Origin: a virus
DNA: 64,000 bases
Direction: 5' to 3' (one strand)
IMG/VR virus record: IMGVR_UViG_3300036806_000217
Span: 23,341-87,340 of that record
The notes under the pieces are model-generated. The model had not been told where the DNA came from. It ran no database searches and saw only the letters and a list, made by a program, of their open reading frames with translations. Below, one piece after another: positions 30,015-37,673 of the stretch (the first letter of the stretch is position 1; every line of letters begins with the position of its first letter). A program made the position numbers and the translations under genes.

Positions 30015-32135
30015 GTGGATCTCGACTGGGACGCCAAGCACGGAGCCGTCACCGGCTCCCTCAACACAGCCGGTGCCGCACTGGCCTTGGCGTCGATCGA
30101 ACACGTCGCCCACCTGCCGCTGTGGTCCGCCACCGCGGTAGCCGGCGCCGGACTGGTGGGCACCCACCTGGCCGGGGTCCGCAAGAAGGTCACCGGTGCG
30201 ACCCTCGCGCTGCGCGCGGCGTCCTGGATGGCCGTTGGCGGCTGGTGCTCCTGGGCCGCGGTCGAAGGTCCGTGGACGCGTGACGTCCTCGTGGCCCTCG
30301 CCGCCGGCGCCGTCGGACTGGGCGGCGCCATGGCCGGTGCGCACCACGTCGAGGAGAAGAAGGCGGAGGAGCAGGCCAAGGCCGAGGCCGCAGCGAACCT
30401 CGCCAGTCTGGACGGCAAGCGGCGGAAGGTCGCCGAGGAGTGGCAGGAGCGCATCGCGAAGGTGTGCACCGGTTCCACCGTCCAGATCACCGGCGTGGAG
30501 GAGTGGCCGTCCGGCGGCGGCTTCACCCTGGATGGCAACTGCCTGCACGGCACCAAGTGGCGCGACCTCAAGACCCACGAGGACGCGCTGGCCGCCGAGG
30601 CCCAGCTCCCGGAGGGCTGCGGCGTCGAGGTCAAGAAGGGCGCTCACCGCGGCGCTGTCCTCATGGACGTGGCCACCGTCAACGCCCTCATCGACGACTG
30701 CCCCTATCCGTCGGACTACTCGCCGCTGTCCATCAACGACCCGGTGTCTCAGGGCGTGTTCCGCGACGGCTCCAAGGCCGAGGTCCTCCTCCGCGAACTT
30801 ACCGGCCTGATCGCGGCCCGCCGCGGCGCCGGCAAGACCAACCTGATGAACGTGGGCATCGCCAACGGCGTGCGGATGGTCGACAACCTGGACTGGGTCA
30901 TCGACCTCAACGGCGGCGGCCTGGCCCTGCCGTGGCTGCACGCCTGGGAGGCGGCGGGCCGTCCGGGTCGGCCGCCGATCGACTGGGTTGCCGACACCCC
31001 GGCGAAGGCCCTGGCCATGGCGCAGGCCGCACTGCGGATCGCGAAGGCCCGCAAGCCCGGCTACAAGAAGCGGGAGATCGCGGCGAACGACGACAAGCTG
31101 CCCGTCGGCTCGGACGTCCCGGCGGTGACGATCAGGTGCGACGAGATCGCGGAGATCTTCTCGCCGCGCGCCCGCAAGAACGAGGTACTGAAGAGGACCG
31201 GGGACATCCTCATCCAGATCGTCGAGATCGCCCGCGCTGTCGCCATCAACGAGATCCTGGCGGCGCTGCGCGTCACCCAGGACGTGCTCGCCGAGCCGCA
31301 GGTCCTCAAGCAGTCCGGCCTGAAGATCGGCATGCAGTCCGACGAGGCCGAACTCGCCTACCTCTGCGGCTGGGGCGACAAGGTCTCCCCGGAGGACATC
31401 CCCTATCCGGGCTGCGGCGTCATGAAGATCGGCGAGGAGCCCGCACGCCCGTTCAAGGCGTACCGGCTCAAGCCCGCACAGATCGCCGACATCGTCGTCG
31501 CTACCAGCGGCCTGCGCCCCGAGCTCGACGAACTGTCCCGCCGCGCAGCCGGCCCGGCCTACGAAACCCGGTGGGACGGCATGGACCACATATTCGGCAT
31601 CGGCGACCTGCCCGAACGCGCAGGCGATGAGGACGGCGACGAAGACGGGGACGGCGAGGGCACCGAGGACTTCGCTGCGCCCCGCGGCTCCGGCGTCACC
31701 GCGAACTGGGGCACCGAGCCGCCGCGCGTCGACACCCAGGCCGCCCTCGACCAGGCCGACGCCGCCCGCGACGCCATCCGCAAGGCAGCCGACGAGGCAA
31801 CCAGCCGCGACGACGACCTCGACGCACAGTTCCAGGCCGTCCTCGAAAGCGGCGGCGCCCTGTGGAAGCCGCCAGCCGACGTGCCGACCCGCACGGGCCA
31901 GCCCATGCCCACCCCGGGCATCAGTGACGACGCCCGCTGGGCCGCCGTGTTCTCCATCGTCGCGAAGGCCGGTCCGGCCGGGATCAGCCCCACGGCGATC
32001 CGCGAGTTCTTCACCCAGATCAGCCCCGGCCTCGAGGCACCGCACCGGGCGACGATCACGACATGGGTCCAGGCCGAGCCGCAGATTCACCAGCCCGTCA
32101 AGGGCAAGTACGCCCTGCGCCCCGAGGAGAAGTGA
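30015..32135 (+). CDS. TraB/FtsK-like DNA translocase
   Basis: 706 residues from a GTG with AGAAAGG upstream. N-terminal hydrophobic helices (about 15-110) are followed by a charged stalk and a RecA-like motor: Walker A AARRGAGKTN (about 274-283), LDWVIDLNGGGL, and Walker B AVTIRCDEIAEI. An acidic linker (DEDGDEDGDGEGTED) leads to a C-terminal winged-helix-like domain (from about 635, PTAIREFFTQISPGLEAPHR). Membrane anchor, FtsK-type ATPase and C-terminal wHTH is the layout of Streptomyces TraB, which moves double-stranded DNA between hyphae. In a phage it may act in transfer, segregation or genome pumping. Confidence 0.85.
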   Translation: MDLDWDAKHGAVTGSLNTAGAALALASIEHVAHLPLWSATAVAGAGLVGTHLAGVRKKVTGATLALRAASWMAVGGWCSWAAVEGPWTRDVLVALAAGAVGLGGAMAGAHHVEEKKAEEQAKAEAAANLASLDGKRRKVAEEWQERIAKVCTGSTVQITGVEEWPSGGGFTLDGNCLHGTKWRDLKTHEDALAAEAQLPEGCGVEVKKGAHRGAVLMDVATVNALIDDCPYPSDYSPLSINDPVSQGVFRDGSKAEVLLRELTGLIAARRGAGKTNLMNVGIANGVRMVDNLDWVIDLNGGGLALPWLHAWEAAGRPGRPPIDWVADTPAKALAMAQAALRIAKARKPGYKKREIAANDDKLPVGSDVPAVTIRCDEIAEIFSPRARKNEVLKRTGDILIQIVEIARAVAINEILAALRVTQDVLAEPQVLKQSGLKIGMQSDEAELAYLCGWGDKVSPEDIPYPGCGVMKIGEEPARPFKAYRLKPAQIADIVVATSGLRPELDELSRRAAGPAYETRWDGMDHIFGIGDLPERAGDEDGDEDGDGEGTEDFAAPRGSGVTANWGTEPPRVDTQAALDQADAARDAIRKAADEATSRDDDLDAQFQAVLESGGALWKPPADVPTRTGQPMPTPGISDDARWAAVFSIVAKAGPAGISPTAIREFFTQISPGLEAPHRATITTWVQAEPQIHQPVKGKYALRPEEK

Positions 32136-32136
32136 G

Positions 32137-32601
32137 ATGTCCGAACGTCCGTGGTACCGCGAGCCGTCGGCGTTCTTCGCCGAGGCCGCGTTCGAGGAGC
32201 AGCCGGTCGCCCACGCCGAGGTGGCCGTCCGGCCGACCATCCACCCGCCGAACTACATGCCCGGTGCCGTACTCCCCGAGGTGCGCATGGGCCGCGACGG
32301 CGTCCCGCAGTACGCCTACATGCCCACTCCGGTTCCGCAGGGCCTGGACGTGAGGTCGCAGCGGATGGTCGGCTGCGGCGTGATGGCGTTCGGCGTCGGC
32401 GCGGGCACCGCCCTGGTCGAGGTCGGCTCCTACGTGATGTTCGCGGGGATGGCTTTGGCCACGCACGCGATCATCGGGGTGGCGGCGATGTTCGCGTTCG
32501 CGGCGATCAGCGTCGTCGTGCTCCGGACTTCCGGGGGCGTGCGGATCGGCCACTTCCACCAGGGCGACAACTCCAGCTTCAGCGCCGGGAATCAGCGATG
32601 A
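32137..32601 (+). CDS. Small membrane protein downstream of the translocase
   Basis: 154 residues, ATG one base after the previous stop. The first 80 residues are soluble and Pro-rich; two hydrophobic helices follow (about 82-102 and 107-130, FAGMALATHAIIGVAAMFAF), then a short polar tail. A Spd-like accessory role is suggested only by position. Confidence 0.72.
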   Translation: MSERPWYREPSAFFAEAAFEEQPVAHAEVAVRPTIHPPNYMPGAVLPEVRMGRDGVPQYAYMPTPVPQGLDVRSQRMVGCGVMAFGVGAGTALVEVGSYVMFAGMALATHAIIGVAAMFAFAAISVVVLRTSGGVRIGHFHQGDNSSFSAGNQR

Positions 32602-32663
32602 CCCGCCCGCGGCGCCGACCCGCCCCTACGATGCGCAGACCACGACCTGGGGGGAACCGGAAG

Positions 32664-33293
32664 ATGGCCACGAAGAGACGCACCAAGAAGCAGCGCGAGC
32701 AGGAACAGGTAGCGAAGCTGCTGCTCGGCGTCGTCGGGATCGGCGTCGTGCTCATCCTGGTGGTGGCCGCGGTCCAGGAGTTCGAACTCCACCCCGTCGC
32801 CGGGGCCCTGCTGCTGTTCACCGCGGTCGCGGCCACGGTCCTCGCCGTCGCGGACCGGCGCCGCAAGGCCCAGGAGCGGCGCAGGCTCGCGGACCTCAGG
32901 TCGCGGGAGATCGGCCGCTACCACGTCATGAACCCCAAGGAGTTCGAGCACGCGCTGGCGTTCCTGTGCACCCGGGACGGCTGCACCAGCGTCACGGTCG
33001 TCGGCGGCGCCGGTGACCTCGCCGCGGATGTGCTGGCGACCGCCCCGGACGGCAGGCGGATCCTGATCCAGGCCAAGCGCTACCAGCGCGGCAACAACGT
33101 CGGCTCCCCCGACGTGCAGAAAGTCGGCGGGACGTACCAGGTCGTGCACCGGGCGCAGCTCGCCGCGGTCGTCACCACCGCCGGGTACACCGCGCAGGCC
33201 CGCGCCTATGCGGCAACCGCCGGGATCCGCCTGTTCGACGAGCACGCCCTGGCCGGCTGGGCGTCGCGCACCGGCCCCGCACCGTGGCACTGA
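32664..33293 (+). CDS. Membrane-anchored Mrr-type restriction endonuclease
   Basis: 209 residues from ATG 32664 with GGGGGGAA upstream; ATG 32598, overlapping the previous stop, would add 22 Arg/Pro-rich residues. A basic start (KRRTKKQREQ) and two TM helices (about 18-38 and 44-62) precede an Mrr_cat fold: MNPKEFEHALAFL, GGAGDLAADVLA with the metal-binding Asp, RRILIQAKRY with the Q-x-K motif, then VVTTAGYTAQARAYA. It should cut DNA at or near the membrane. Host DNA, superinfecting DNA or transferred DNA are possible targets. Confidence 0.84.
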   Translation: MATKRRTKKQREQEQVAKLLLGVVGIGVVLILVVAAVQEFELHPVAGALLLFTAVAATVLAVADRRRKAQERRRLADLRSREIGRYHVMNPKEFEHALAFLCTRDGCTSVTVVGGAGDLAADVLATAPDGRRILIQAKRYQRGNNVGSPDVQKVGGTYQVVHRAQLAAVVTTAGYTAQARAYAATAGIRLFDEHALAGWASRTGPAPWH

Positions 33294-33341
33294 CGCCGCG
33301 TCCGCCGGACAGTGGCACCCCGAACGCGAGAGGATGACGGC

Positions 33342-33635
33342 ATGACCCGTATCACCGTGTCCCAGCAGGCCAAGTTCGGCGAGGTCTTCGCGCCGGGCTG
33401 CTTCGATTCCTCCGTCGGCAAGCACGTCCCGTTCAAGGTCGACGGCCAGTCGGTGACGACCTGCGAGCTGCTCGCGGCCGAGGTCGCCGAGGACGGCCTG
33501 TCCGTGCAGTTGACGCTGGAGACGCCGGACGATGAGCCGTCGATCGTGGCTGACCTCGTGGTGGAGCATCCGAACAGCGCCTCGTTCGGCTTCGCCAGCG
33601 ACCGGCCGCCGTACTCGATCGGAGGCCAGCCGTGA
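33342..33635 (+). CDS. Small beta-rich protein
   Basis: 97 residues; GAGAGGATG sits ahead of the ATG. Repeated strands (VPFKVDGQSVTTCELLAAEV, LSVQLTLETPDDEPSIVADL) suggest a small barrel or sandwich. The next gene starts in its stop. No known family. Confidence 0.72.
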   Translation: MTRITVSQQAKFGEVFAPGCFDSSVGKHVPFKVDGQSVTTCELLAAEVAEDGLSVQLTLETPDDEPSIVADLVVEHPNSASFGFASDRPPYSIGGQP

Positions 33636-33856
33636 CCCTCATTGCCCGCGCGGCCGTCGCCTACTGGCGGTGGAACGAGCGCGTCTGGCTCCAGCTCCGG
33701 CGCTTCGACAACGCCCTGATGGCCCTCGCCGTCGGCGGCGCCATCGCGGCGTGGATCGTCGGCGTCAGCATCGGCAACATGCCGCTGATGTGGGCCCCGG
33801 CTATCCTCGGCGCGATCTACTGGGGTGCGGTCGCCCTGGACGAGAGGCGATCGTGA
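33632..33856 (+). CDS. Small two-TM membrane protein
   Basis: 74 residues from a GTG in the previous stop. An aromatic, basic start (YWRWNERVWLQLRRFD) is followed by two helices (about 27-45 and 49-67). Overlaps with both neighbours place it in the same operon. Function unknown. Confidence 0.74.
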   Translation: MTLIARAAVAYWRWNERVWLQLRRFDNALMALAVGGAIAAWIVGVSIGNMPLMWAPAILGAIYWGAVALDERRS

Positions 33857-34188
33857 GCGCCCCCGGCTACATCCACCCCGCCTCCGGCCGCGAGTACCGC
33901 GAGGACGATCCCGCAGCCCGCCTCGCAAGCCTCACCCAGGCTTTCGCCAGGCAGTGCGAGCAGTACCTGGTCCACTACGAGCGGCAGCTACAGGGCACCG
34001 ACTACATGGACCAGTACCGCACCTGGCCCGGCGACCCCGACCGGATCACCCGCACGATGGTCCGCACCGCCGAAGCGATCGACAAGGCGTATACCGACGT
34101 CACCGCCGACCGGACGCTGCACGAGTACGGCCTGGGCAAGCGGGACGCGGAGTGGGAGCGGAAGTACGGGAAGGTCGAGAAGCCGTGA
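33853..34188 (+). CDS. Hypothetical protein
   Basis: 111 residues from a GTG in the previous stop. Helical and charged, with RLASLTQAFARQCEQYLVHY and DRITRTMVRTAEAIDKAYTD. No domain recognised. Confidence 0.72.
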   Translation: MSAPGYIHPASGREYREDDPAARLASLTQAFARQCEQYLVHYERQLQGTDYMDQYRTWPGDPDRITRTMVRTAEAIDKAYTDVTADRTLHEYGLGKRDAEWERKYGKVEKP

Positions 34189-34388
34189 CCCGCCGCCCGA
34201 ACGTGGCCCGTGCCTGTCACCAGTTGGAGCGGCACGGAAGCGGGACGCCCAACGACGTGGCGCAGCCGCTGACATGGGCCGAGAACCTGGCCAACTTCAA
34301 GGCCGCGACGAGCATCACCATGGCCGAGGCTGGCCGGAGCATCGTGGCGTGGCAGGAATACCTGCGCGGCAAGCGGGAGGCGGCGTGA
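34185..34388 (+). CDS. Small basic protein
   Basis: 67 residues from a GTG in the previous stop. A short basic start is followed by LANFKAATSITMAEAGRSIV and a terminal basic helix. It could bind nucleic acid; nothing more can be read. Confidence 0.66.
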   Translation: MTRRPNVARACHQLERHGSGTPNDVAQPLTWAENLANFKAATSITMAEAGRSIVAWQEYLRGKREAA

Positions 34389-34615
34389 CCGCCTCCGGCT
34401 TCACTGCGCCCGTCTCCGGCTACTACCTGTTCCTGCCGGGCCAGCCGCCGCGCCTGCTCACCGAGGAGGAGGCCGCGATGCCGTTCGCCGAGGTGGCCGA
34501 CCGGTACGGCAGACCGCTGCATCTCTGGGAGGGCGACCGGCTGATGAACTCCGGCGGGAGCATCGCGGACGAGTCGACGGGGCCAGTGCTGACGATGGAT
34601 TGGAAGTACGGGTGA
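34385..34615 (+). CDS. Hypothetical small protein
   Basis: 76 residues from a GTG in the previous stop. It contains SGYYLFLPGQPPRLLTEEEA and a C-terminal strand VLTMDWKYG. No family recognised; overlaps with both neighbours support translation. Confidence 0.68.
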   Translation: MTASGFTAPVSGYYLFLPGQPPRLLTEEEAAMPFAEVADRYGRPLHLWEGDRLMNSGGSIADESTGPVLTMDWKYG

Positions 34616-34920
34616 CCGGGCAGCAGCGCGGCCAGCAGTCGCCCCAGGGTGCGGTCAAACCGCCGATCCTGGCCGGTGTTCCGGCGACGCCACCGCAACC
34701 GTCAGGCGCGCCCCGGCTGCCGCTCAGCGTTCGCGAAGGCTCCGTCTGGTGCTGGGAGCCACTGAAGCCCCACGCCGCCGAATGCACCGTCACCGCGACC
34801 CGGTGGAACGGCGAGGAGTGGTGGATCGAGTTGGAGACGGGACGGGACCGGGCGCGCCACTGGAACGAGCTGGACCGGTTCGTTGAGGCGGCCGTCCTCG
34901 TCAGGCCCGGACCGCAGTAG
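34612..34920 (+). CDS. Hypothetical protein with SH3-like look
   Basis: 102 residues from a GTG in the previous stop. A Pro-rich arm (1-40) precedes a compact region of short strands, SVREGSVWCWEPLK then WNGEEWWIELETGRDRARHW, reminiscent of a small beta barrel. It closes this operon and is followed by a hairpin. Function unknown. Confidence 0.7.
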   Translation: MTGQQRGQQSPQGAVKPPILAGVPATPPQPSGAPRLPLSVREGSVWCWEPLKPHAAECTVTATRWNGEEWWIELETGRDRARHWNELDRFVEAAVLVRPGPQ

Positions 34921-34980
34921 CGACGGAGGTTCCCCCGATCCGCCTGCGCCCGTGCCGCCCCGGGTGCACACTCGAAGGAC

Positions 34981-35012
34981 CGGCCCCGTCGCATCCCCCG
35001 TCGACGGGGCCG
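34981..35012. terminator. Bidirectional hairpin terminator
   Basis: CGGCCCCGTCG (34981-34991) pairs perfectly with CGACGGGGCCG (35002-35012) over ten bases. It sits between the rightward operon end and the short leftward gene. Confidence 0.72.
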
Positions 35013-35019
35013 CTGCATG

Positions 35020-35217
35020 TCAGCCCTCCGGCCGCTCGCCCCACACCTCGGGCGGCTTCTCGGCCCGCGCCATCCACCGGTTGCGCCCCGGCAACGCCAT
35101 CGCCCGGCCCGCCGCCAACGGCAGCAGCCCCTCGGCAGCACACAGACGCGCGAGCTCGGCCTCAGCCTCAGCCTGCGAATCCGCCTGCACCGTCACCGTC
35201 GTGGCCATGAACATCAT
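35020..35217 (-). CDS. Short leftward protein
   Basis: 65 residues from ATG 35217; ATG 35208 is also possible, and neither has a clear ribosome site. TVTVQADSQAEAEAELARLC suggests a strand-helix unit, as in small ferredoxin-like or AsiA-like folds. It is the only leftward gene between 24.8 kb and the window end, which hints at separate (possibly lysogenic or regulatory) expression. Confidence 0.55.
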   Translation of the reverse strand: MMFMATTVTVQADSQAEAEAELARLCAAEGLLPLAAGRAMALPGRNRWMARAEKPPEVWGERPEG

Positions 35218-35347
35218 GGTGACGCCGCGTCACGGCGAGCGCACCCGAAACAGCACGATCCGCCACAAGCAGATGACCACGTCAGGGAAGCCACTGGCGC
35301 ATACTCAAGGCAGCCCCTGCCACTCCTGACCCTTCGGGAGCTGTGAC

Positions 35348-36049
35348 GTGCCCACCATCTGTCCTGGTCGATGCAACTCCGCTTGGCGCCGCGCCGAAGA
35401 ACTCGGCCGGCAACACACCCTCGAACCCGTCCCCGGCGAACCCGTGCACTGCTGGGCCTGCTACGCCGGAGCCCACACTCAACTCCACCAGCTCCCCGCC
35501 CTGTTCGACGCGATCTACCTCGAAGGCGAGGAAGGCACCCTCGCGAAGTTGGTCGGCACCATCGGCCGTGTCGGACTCCAGGCACCGCCGTGGCCCGGGC
35601 AGCACGCCCGCCTGTTCGCCGACGGCCTCGGGGAGGGCATCCTCATCCTCGCCAACGACGTCCGCGAGCACATGGACGAACCCTGGATGAACCCCGGCAC
35701 CGGTACCGCCACCATCAACCGCGCCATCGGCACCCTCATCCGGCACCTGCGCTGGCTGCTGGCCGAACACCCCTGCGCCACCGACTCCCACGGCGGACGC
35801 TCCGGCAACCCCGCCTGGCAGATCTACAGTTGGCACCGCTCCGCTGAAGTGTTCTGCAAGCAGGACGAACAGCGGCCGGTCGATCGGATCGCCGCCTGTC
35901 CGCGCTGCCGGGACCCGTGGATGCGATCGCGGAACGGCGTCGTCGAGTGCACCAACATGGACTGCCAAAATGTCATGTCCAACGACGAGTACGCCGTCCA
36001 CGTCCAGCGGCTCCACGACGCGGCGAAGTTCGCGGGCATCGCCGCTTGA
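35348..36049 (+). CDS. Zinc-binding protein, DNA-binding candidate
   Basis: 233 residues from a GTG with GGGAG upstream. Two metal-type parts frame the protein: CPGRCNSAWRR with HCWACYAGAH near the start, and CPRCRDPWMRSRNGVVECTN plus MDCQNVM near the end. A helical middle (LAKLVGTIGRVGLQ, INRAIGTLIRHLRWLLAEH) connects them. Related proteins are common ahead of late genes in Streptomyces phages. A regulatory role is possible. Confidence 0.76.
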   Translation: MPTICPGRCNSAWRRAEELGRQHTLEPVPGEPVHCWACYAGAHTQLHQLPALFDAIYLEGEEGTLAKLVGTIGRVGLQAPPWPGQHARLFADGLGEGILILANDVREHMDEPWMNPGTGTATINRAIGTLIRHLRWLLAEHPCATDSHGGRSGNPAWQIYSWHRSAEVFCKQDEQRPVDRIAACPRCRDPWMRSRNGVVECTNMDCQNVMSNDEYAVHVQRLHDAAKFAGIAA

Positions 36050-36074
36050 CGAAAATTGCCATCATGCATGATCC
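36046..36074 (+). promoter_or_regulatory. Possible promoter ahead of the HTH gene
   Basis: TTGACG (36046-36051) is a good -35 and is followed by an unusually A/T-rich stretch (AAAATTGCCATCATGCATGA). TGATCC lies 17 bp downstream as a poor -10. It overlaps the preceding stop. Confidence 0.35.
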
Positions 36075-36110
36075 TGATCGCACGAGCGGCATGTCCGCTT
36101 GTTGATCTCG

Positions 36111-36140
36111 GGCCCCGACGCTTCCCAGCGCGGGGCCTTT
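36111..36140 (+). terminator. Rho-independent terminator
   Basis: GGCCCCG-A-CGC (36111-36121) pairs with GCG-CGGGGCC (36128-36137) leaving one bulged A, and TTTC follows. It lies between the zinc protein gene and the HTH gene, so it either ends that operon or attenuates the promoter just upstream. Confidence 0.75.
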
Positions 36141-36162
36141 CTGCATGTCCAGGAGGTGCCCT

Positions 36163-36390
36163 GTGGTGGATCTGAGTGTTGATCTGACCGCCACTCTGTG
36201 GACCGTCGAGCAGGCCGCCGAAGCAGCACAGGTCAAGCCGAACACGGTCCGCAACTGGAAGTACCGGGGCCGACTGGAGCAGGCCGGCACGGACTGGCGG
36301 GGTCGCCCCGTGTTCCGCGCGGTCGATGTGATTCGCGCCGAGCGGGCGACCCGCGAGAAGGCCCGCAGGGTGTACCCGGTCGCTGCCTGA
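36163..36390 (+). CDS. MerR/HTH_17-like DNA-binding protein
   Basis: 75 residues from GTG 36163 with AGGAGG seven bases upstream (a second GTG follows at once). LWTVEQAAEAAQVKPNTVRN is the HTH, followed by a wing (WKYRGRLEQAGTDWRGRPVF) and VDVIRAERATREK. The small size suits an excisionase, late activator or DNA-packaging adaptor; position before the late region favours the second, as inference. Confidence 0.78.
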   Translation: MVDLSVDLTATLWTVEQAAEAAQVKPNTVRNWKYRGRLEQAGTDWRGRPVFRAVDVIRAERATREKARRVYPVAA

Positions 36391-36533
36391 CTCCCGCCGC
36401 CTTCCCCCCACGGCGGGGTCCCGCGCCCGCGCCCCGTTTCGAGGGTGACGTGACGCGGGTTAGTCGCGCGTCTCGGCGCCCCCCGAGGCGCGCGACGCCA
36501 ACCAGCACAACCAACACCACCAAGAGGATCACC

Positions 36534-36911
36534 ATGAGCATCCCCCTGAACGGGTACATCGTCATCACCGAGACGGGCGAGAGCGTCGACACCGGCCAGC
36601 GGGTCCCCGTCAGCCACCGCATCGACGCCGCCTACTACAAGGCCGAGGGCAGTTTCACCACCTTCAAGGACGCCGACCACAAGGACGTCTTCACCGTCCG
36701 CAACGATCTCCTCGCGTCGGTCAGCCGCGTCGCTGTCGAAATCGACGCGCTCACGCTCACCGTGCAGGGTCTCCTCGACGCCGCCGACAAGCACGACAGG
36801 GCGGTCGGCTCGCACAGTCGCCGCGAGGAACTGCCTGACGGTCGGGCGACCGTGACGGACTACGAGATCACGGTCAAGGCCGTCGGTGCGTCCGCCGACT
36901 CGCCTGAGTGA
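36534..36911 (+). CDS. Hypothetical protein
   Basis: 125 residues; AGAGGA precedes the ATG. Strands (LNGYIVITETGESVDTG) surround a helix (LLASVSRVAVEIDALTLTVQ) and a beta tail (RATVTDYEITVKAVG). Gene neighbours are all small and unknown. The stop overlaps the next GTG. Confidence 0.72.
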   Translation: MSIPLNGYIVITETGESVDTGQRVPVSHRIDAAYYKAEGSFTTFKDADHKDVFTVRNDLLASVSRVAVEIDALTLTVQGLLDAADKHDRAVGSHSRREELPDGRATVTDYEITVKAVGASADSPE

Positions 36912-37033
36912 TCGTCCGCTTCTGGTGCCACCTGGATTCCTGGTGGCACCGCCTGCGCCTCCCGGGCGGCTGGGTGTGCGACCGCTACGACCTGGCGCTC
37001 GGGCTGACGCGTGCCGAGCTGACGAGGCGGTGA
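36908..37033 (+). CDS. 41-residue Trp-rich small protein
   Basis: The GTG overlaps the previous stop, and the frame ends with TGA at 37031-37033, two bases before the next ATG. It reads VIVRFWCHLDSWWHRLRLPG and goes on with a second Trp-Cys pair. The exact fit between overlapping neighbours supports it; function unknown. Confidence 0.58.
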   Translation: MIVRFWCHLDSWWHRLRLPGGWVCDRYDLALGLTRAELTRR

Positions 37034-37035
37034 CG

Positions 37036-37182
37036 ATGCCCGCCTCCGACGCTCTGCGCTGGTGTTCCTGCGCCCACGTGTACGACAAGCACGCCGATGG
37101 CGGCACCTGCCGGGACCGGTCGCTGGACGGCTGGCCGTGTGAGTGCGAGCAGTTCGACGGCGACGACGAAGGCGAGGCGTGA
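37036..37182 (+). CDS. 48-residue cysteine-rich protein
   Basis: ATG 37036 follows the previous stop by two bases. RWCSCAHVYDKHADGGTCRD followed by PCECEQF is a Cys/His pattern seen repeatedly in Streptomyces phage small proteins. It likely holds one zinc ion. The stop overlaps the next ATG. Confidence 0.66.
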   Translation: MPASDALRWCSCAHVYDKHADGGTCRDRSLDGWPCECEQFDGDDEGEA

Positions 37183-37361
37183 TGGCCAGCCTCGACCCGA
37201 TCACCGTGATCTGCCCGGAGTGCGACGTCCCCATCGTCATCCCAGTGAGTGCAACGCCGGGCGACTGGGTCGGGCTGCGCACCGTTGAGGTCCACGTCGG
37301 CATCGATCGCGAGCCGATCACCGCACACATCGCCAAGCACCAGACGGAGCCCACGGCTTGA
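37182..37361 (+). CDS. C2H2-like small zinc protein
   Basis: 59 residues. ICPECDVPI and, 40 residues later, ITAHIAKH give CxxC...HxxxH, a plausible single zinc finger over a small beta sheet. Starts on the previous stop and overlaps the following gene. Confidence 0.68.
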   Translation: MASLDPITVICPECDVPIVIPVSATPGDWVGLRTVEVHVGIDREPITAHIAKHQTEPTA

Positions 37362-37549
37362 CCGAGGACGATCCTGCCCGCGCCCGCCTCGCCCCGTTCA
37401 CCCACCCGTCCGACGTCGACGCCCGCTTCGGCAGCTGCTCGCGCTGCGGCGCTGACGCCATCGAGATCAACGGCCGCTGGTCGCACGACGCGATCTCCTG
37501 CACGCCCCGGTACGGGGTGGCCGCCGAGTTCGTGCCCGACGACGACTGA
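37358..37549 (+). CDS. Small CxxC protein
   Basis: 63 residues from a TTG overlapping the previous stop. FGSCSRCGADAIEINGRWSH then SCTPRY supplies three cysteines and a histidine for a metal site. The TTG start rests on the overlap pattern. Confidence 0.62.
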   Translation: MTEDDPARARLAPFTHPSDVDARFGSCSRCGADAIEINGRWSHDAISCTPRYGVAAEFVPDDD

Positions 37550-37562
37550 CCCACCCTCAGCT

Positions 37563-37639
37563 ACCCGGAGCGCCAGCCGCTGCCGGGTGTTTCGCGTGCG
37601 CGCGGTCCCCGGTTGGGGAACTGCGGCGACCGCGCGCAC
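37563..37639. terminator. Two hairpins after the small zinc genes
   Basis: Hairpin A (37563-37588) pairs ACCCGGAGCG with CGCTGCCGGGT with one bulge, and GTTT follows, as in a rho-independent terminator. Hairpin B pairs GTGCGCGCGGTC (37596-37607) perfectly with GACCGCGCGCAC (37628-37639) over a 20-base loop that contains GGGGAAC. Confidence 0.62.
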
Positions 37640-37658
37640 CAGTTCCCCCGCAGTTCCC
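37616..37658. repeat. Second GTTCCC motif cluster
   Basis: GGGAAC at 37616 and GTTCCC at 37642 and 37653 lie within 43 bp; GGGGAACTGCGG (37615-37626) is the exact complement of CCGCAGTTCCCC. The core is the same as in the ten-copy array at 2.3 kb. The cluster sits just before the ribosome site of the gene at 37674, a natural operator position. Confidence 0.45.
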
Positions 37659-37673
37659 CGAAGGAGATCACCC

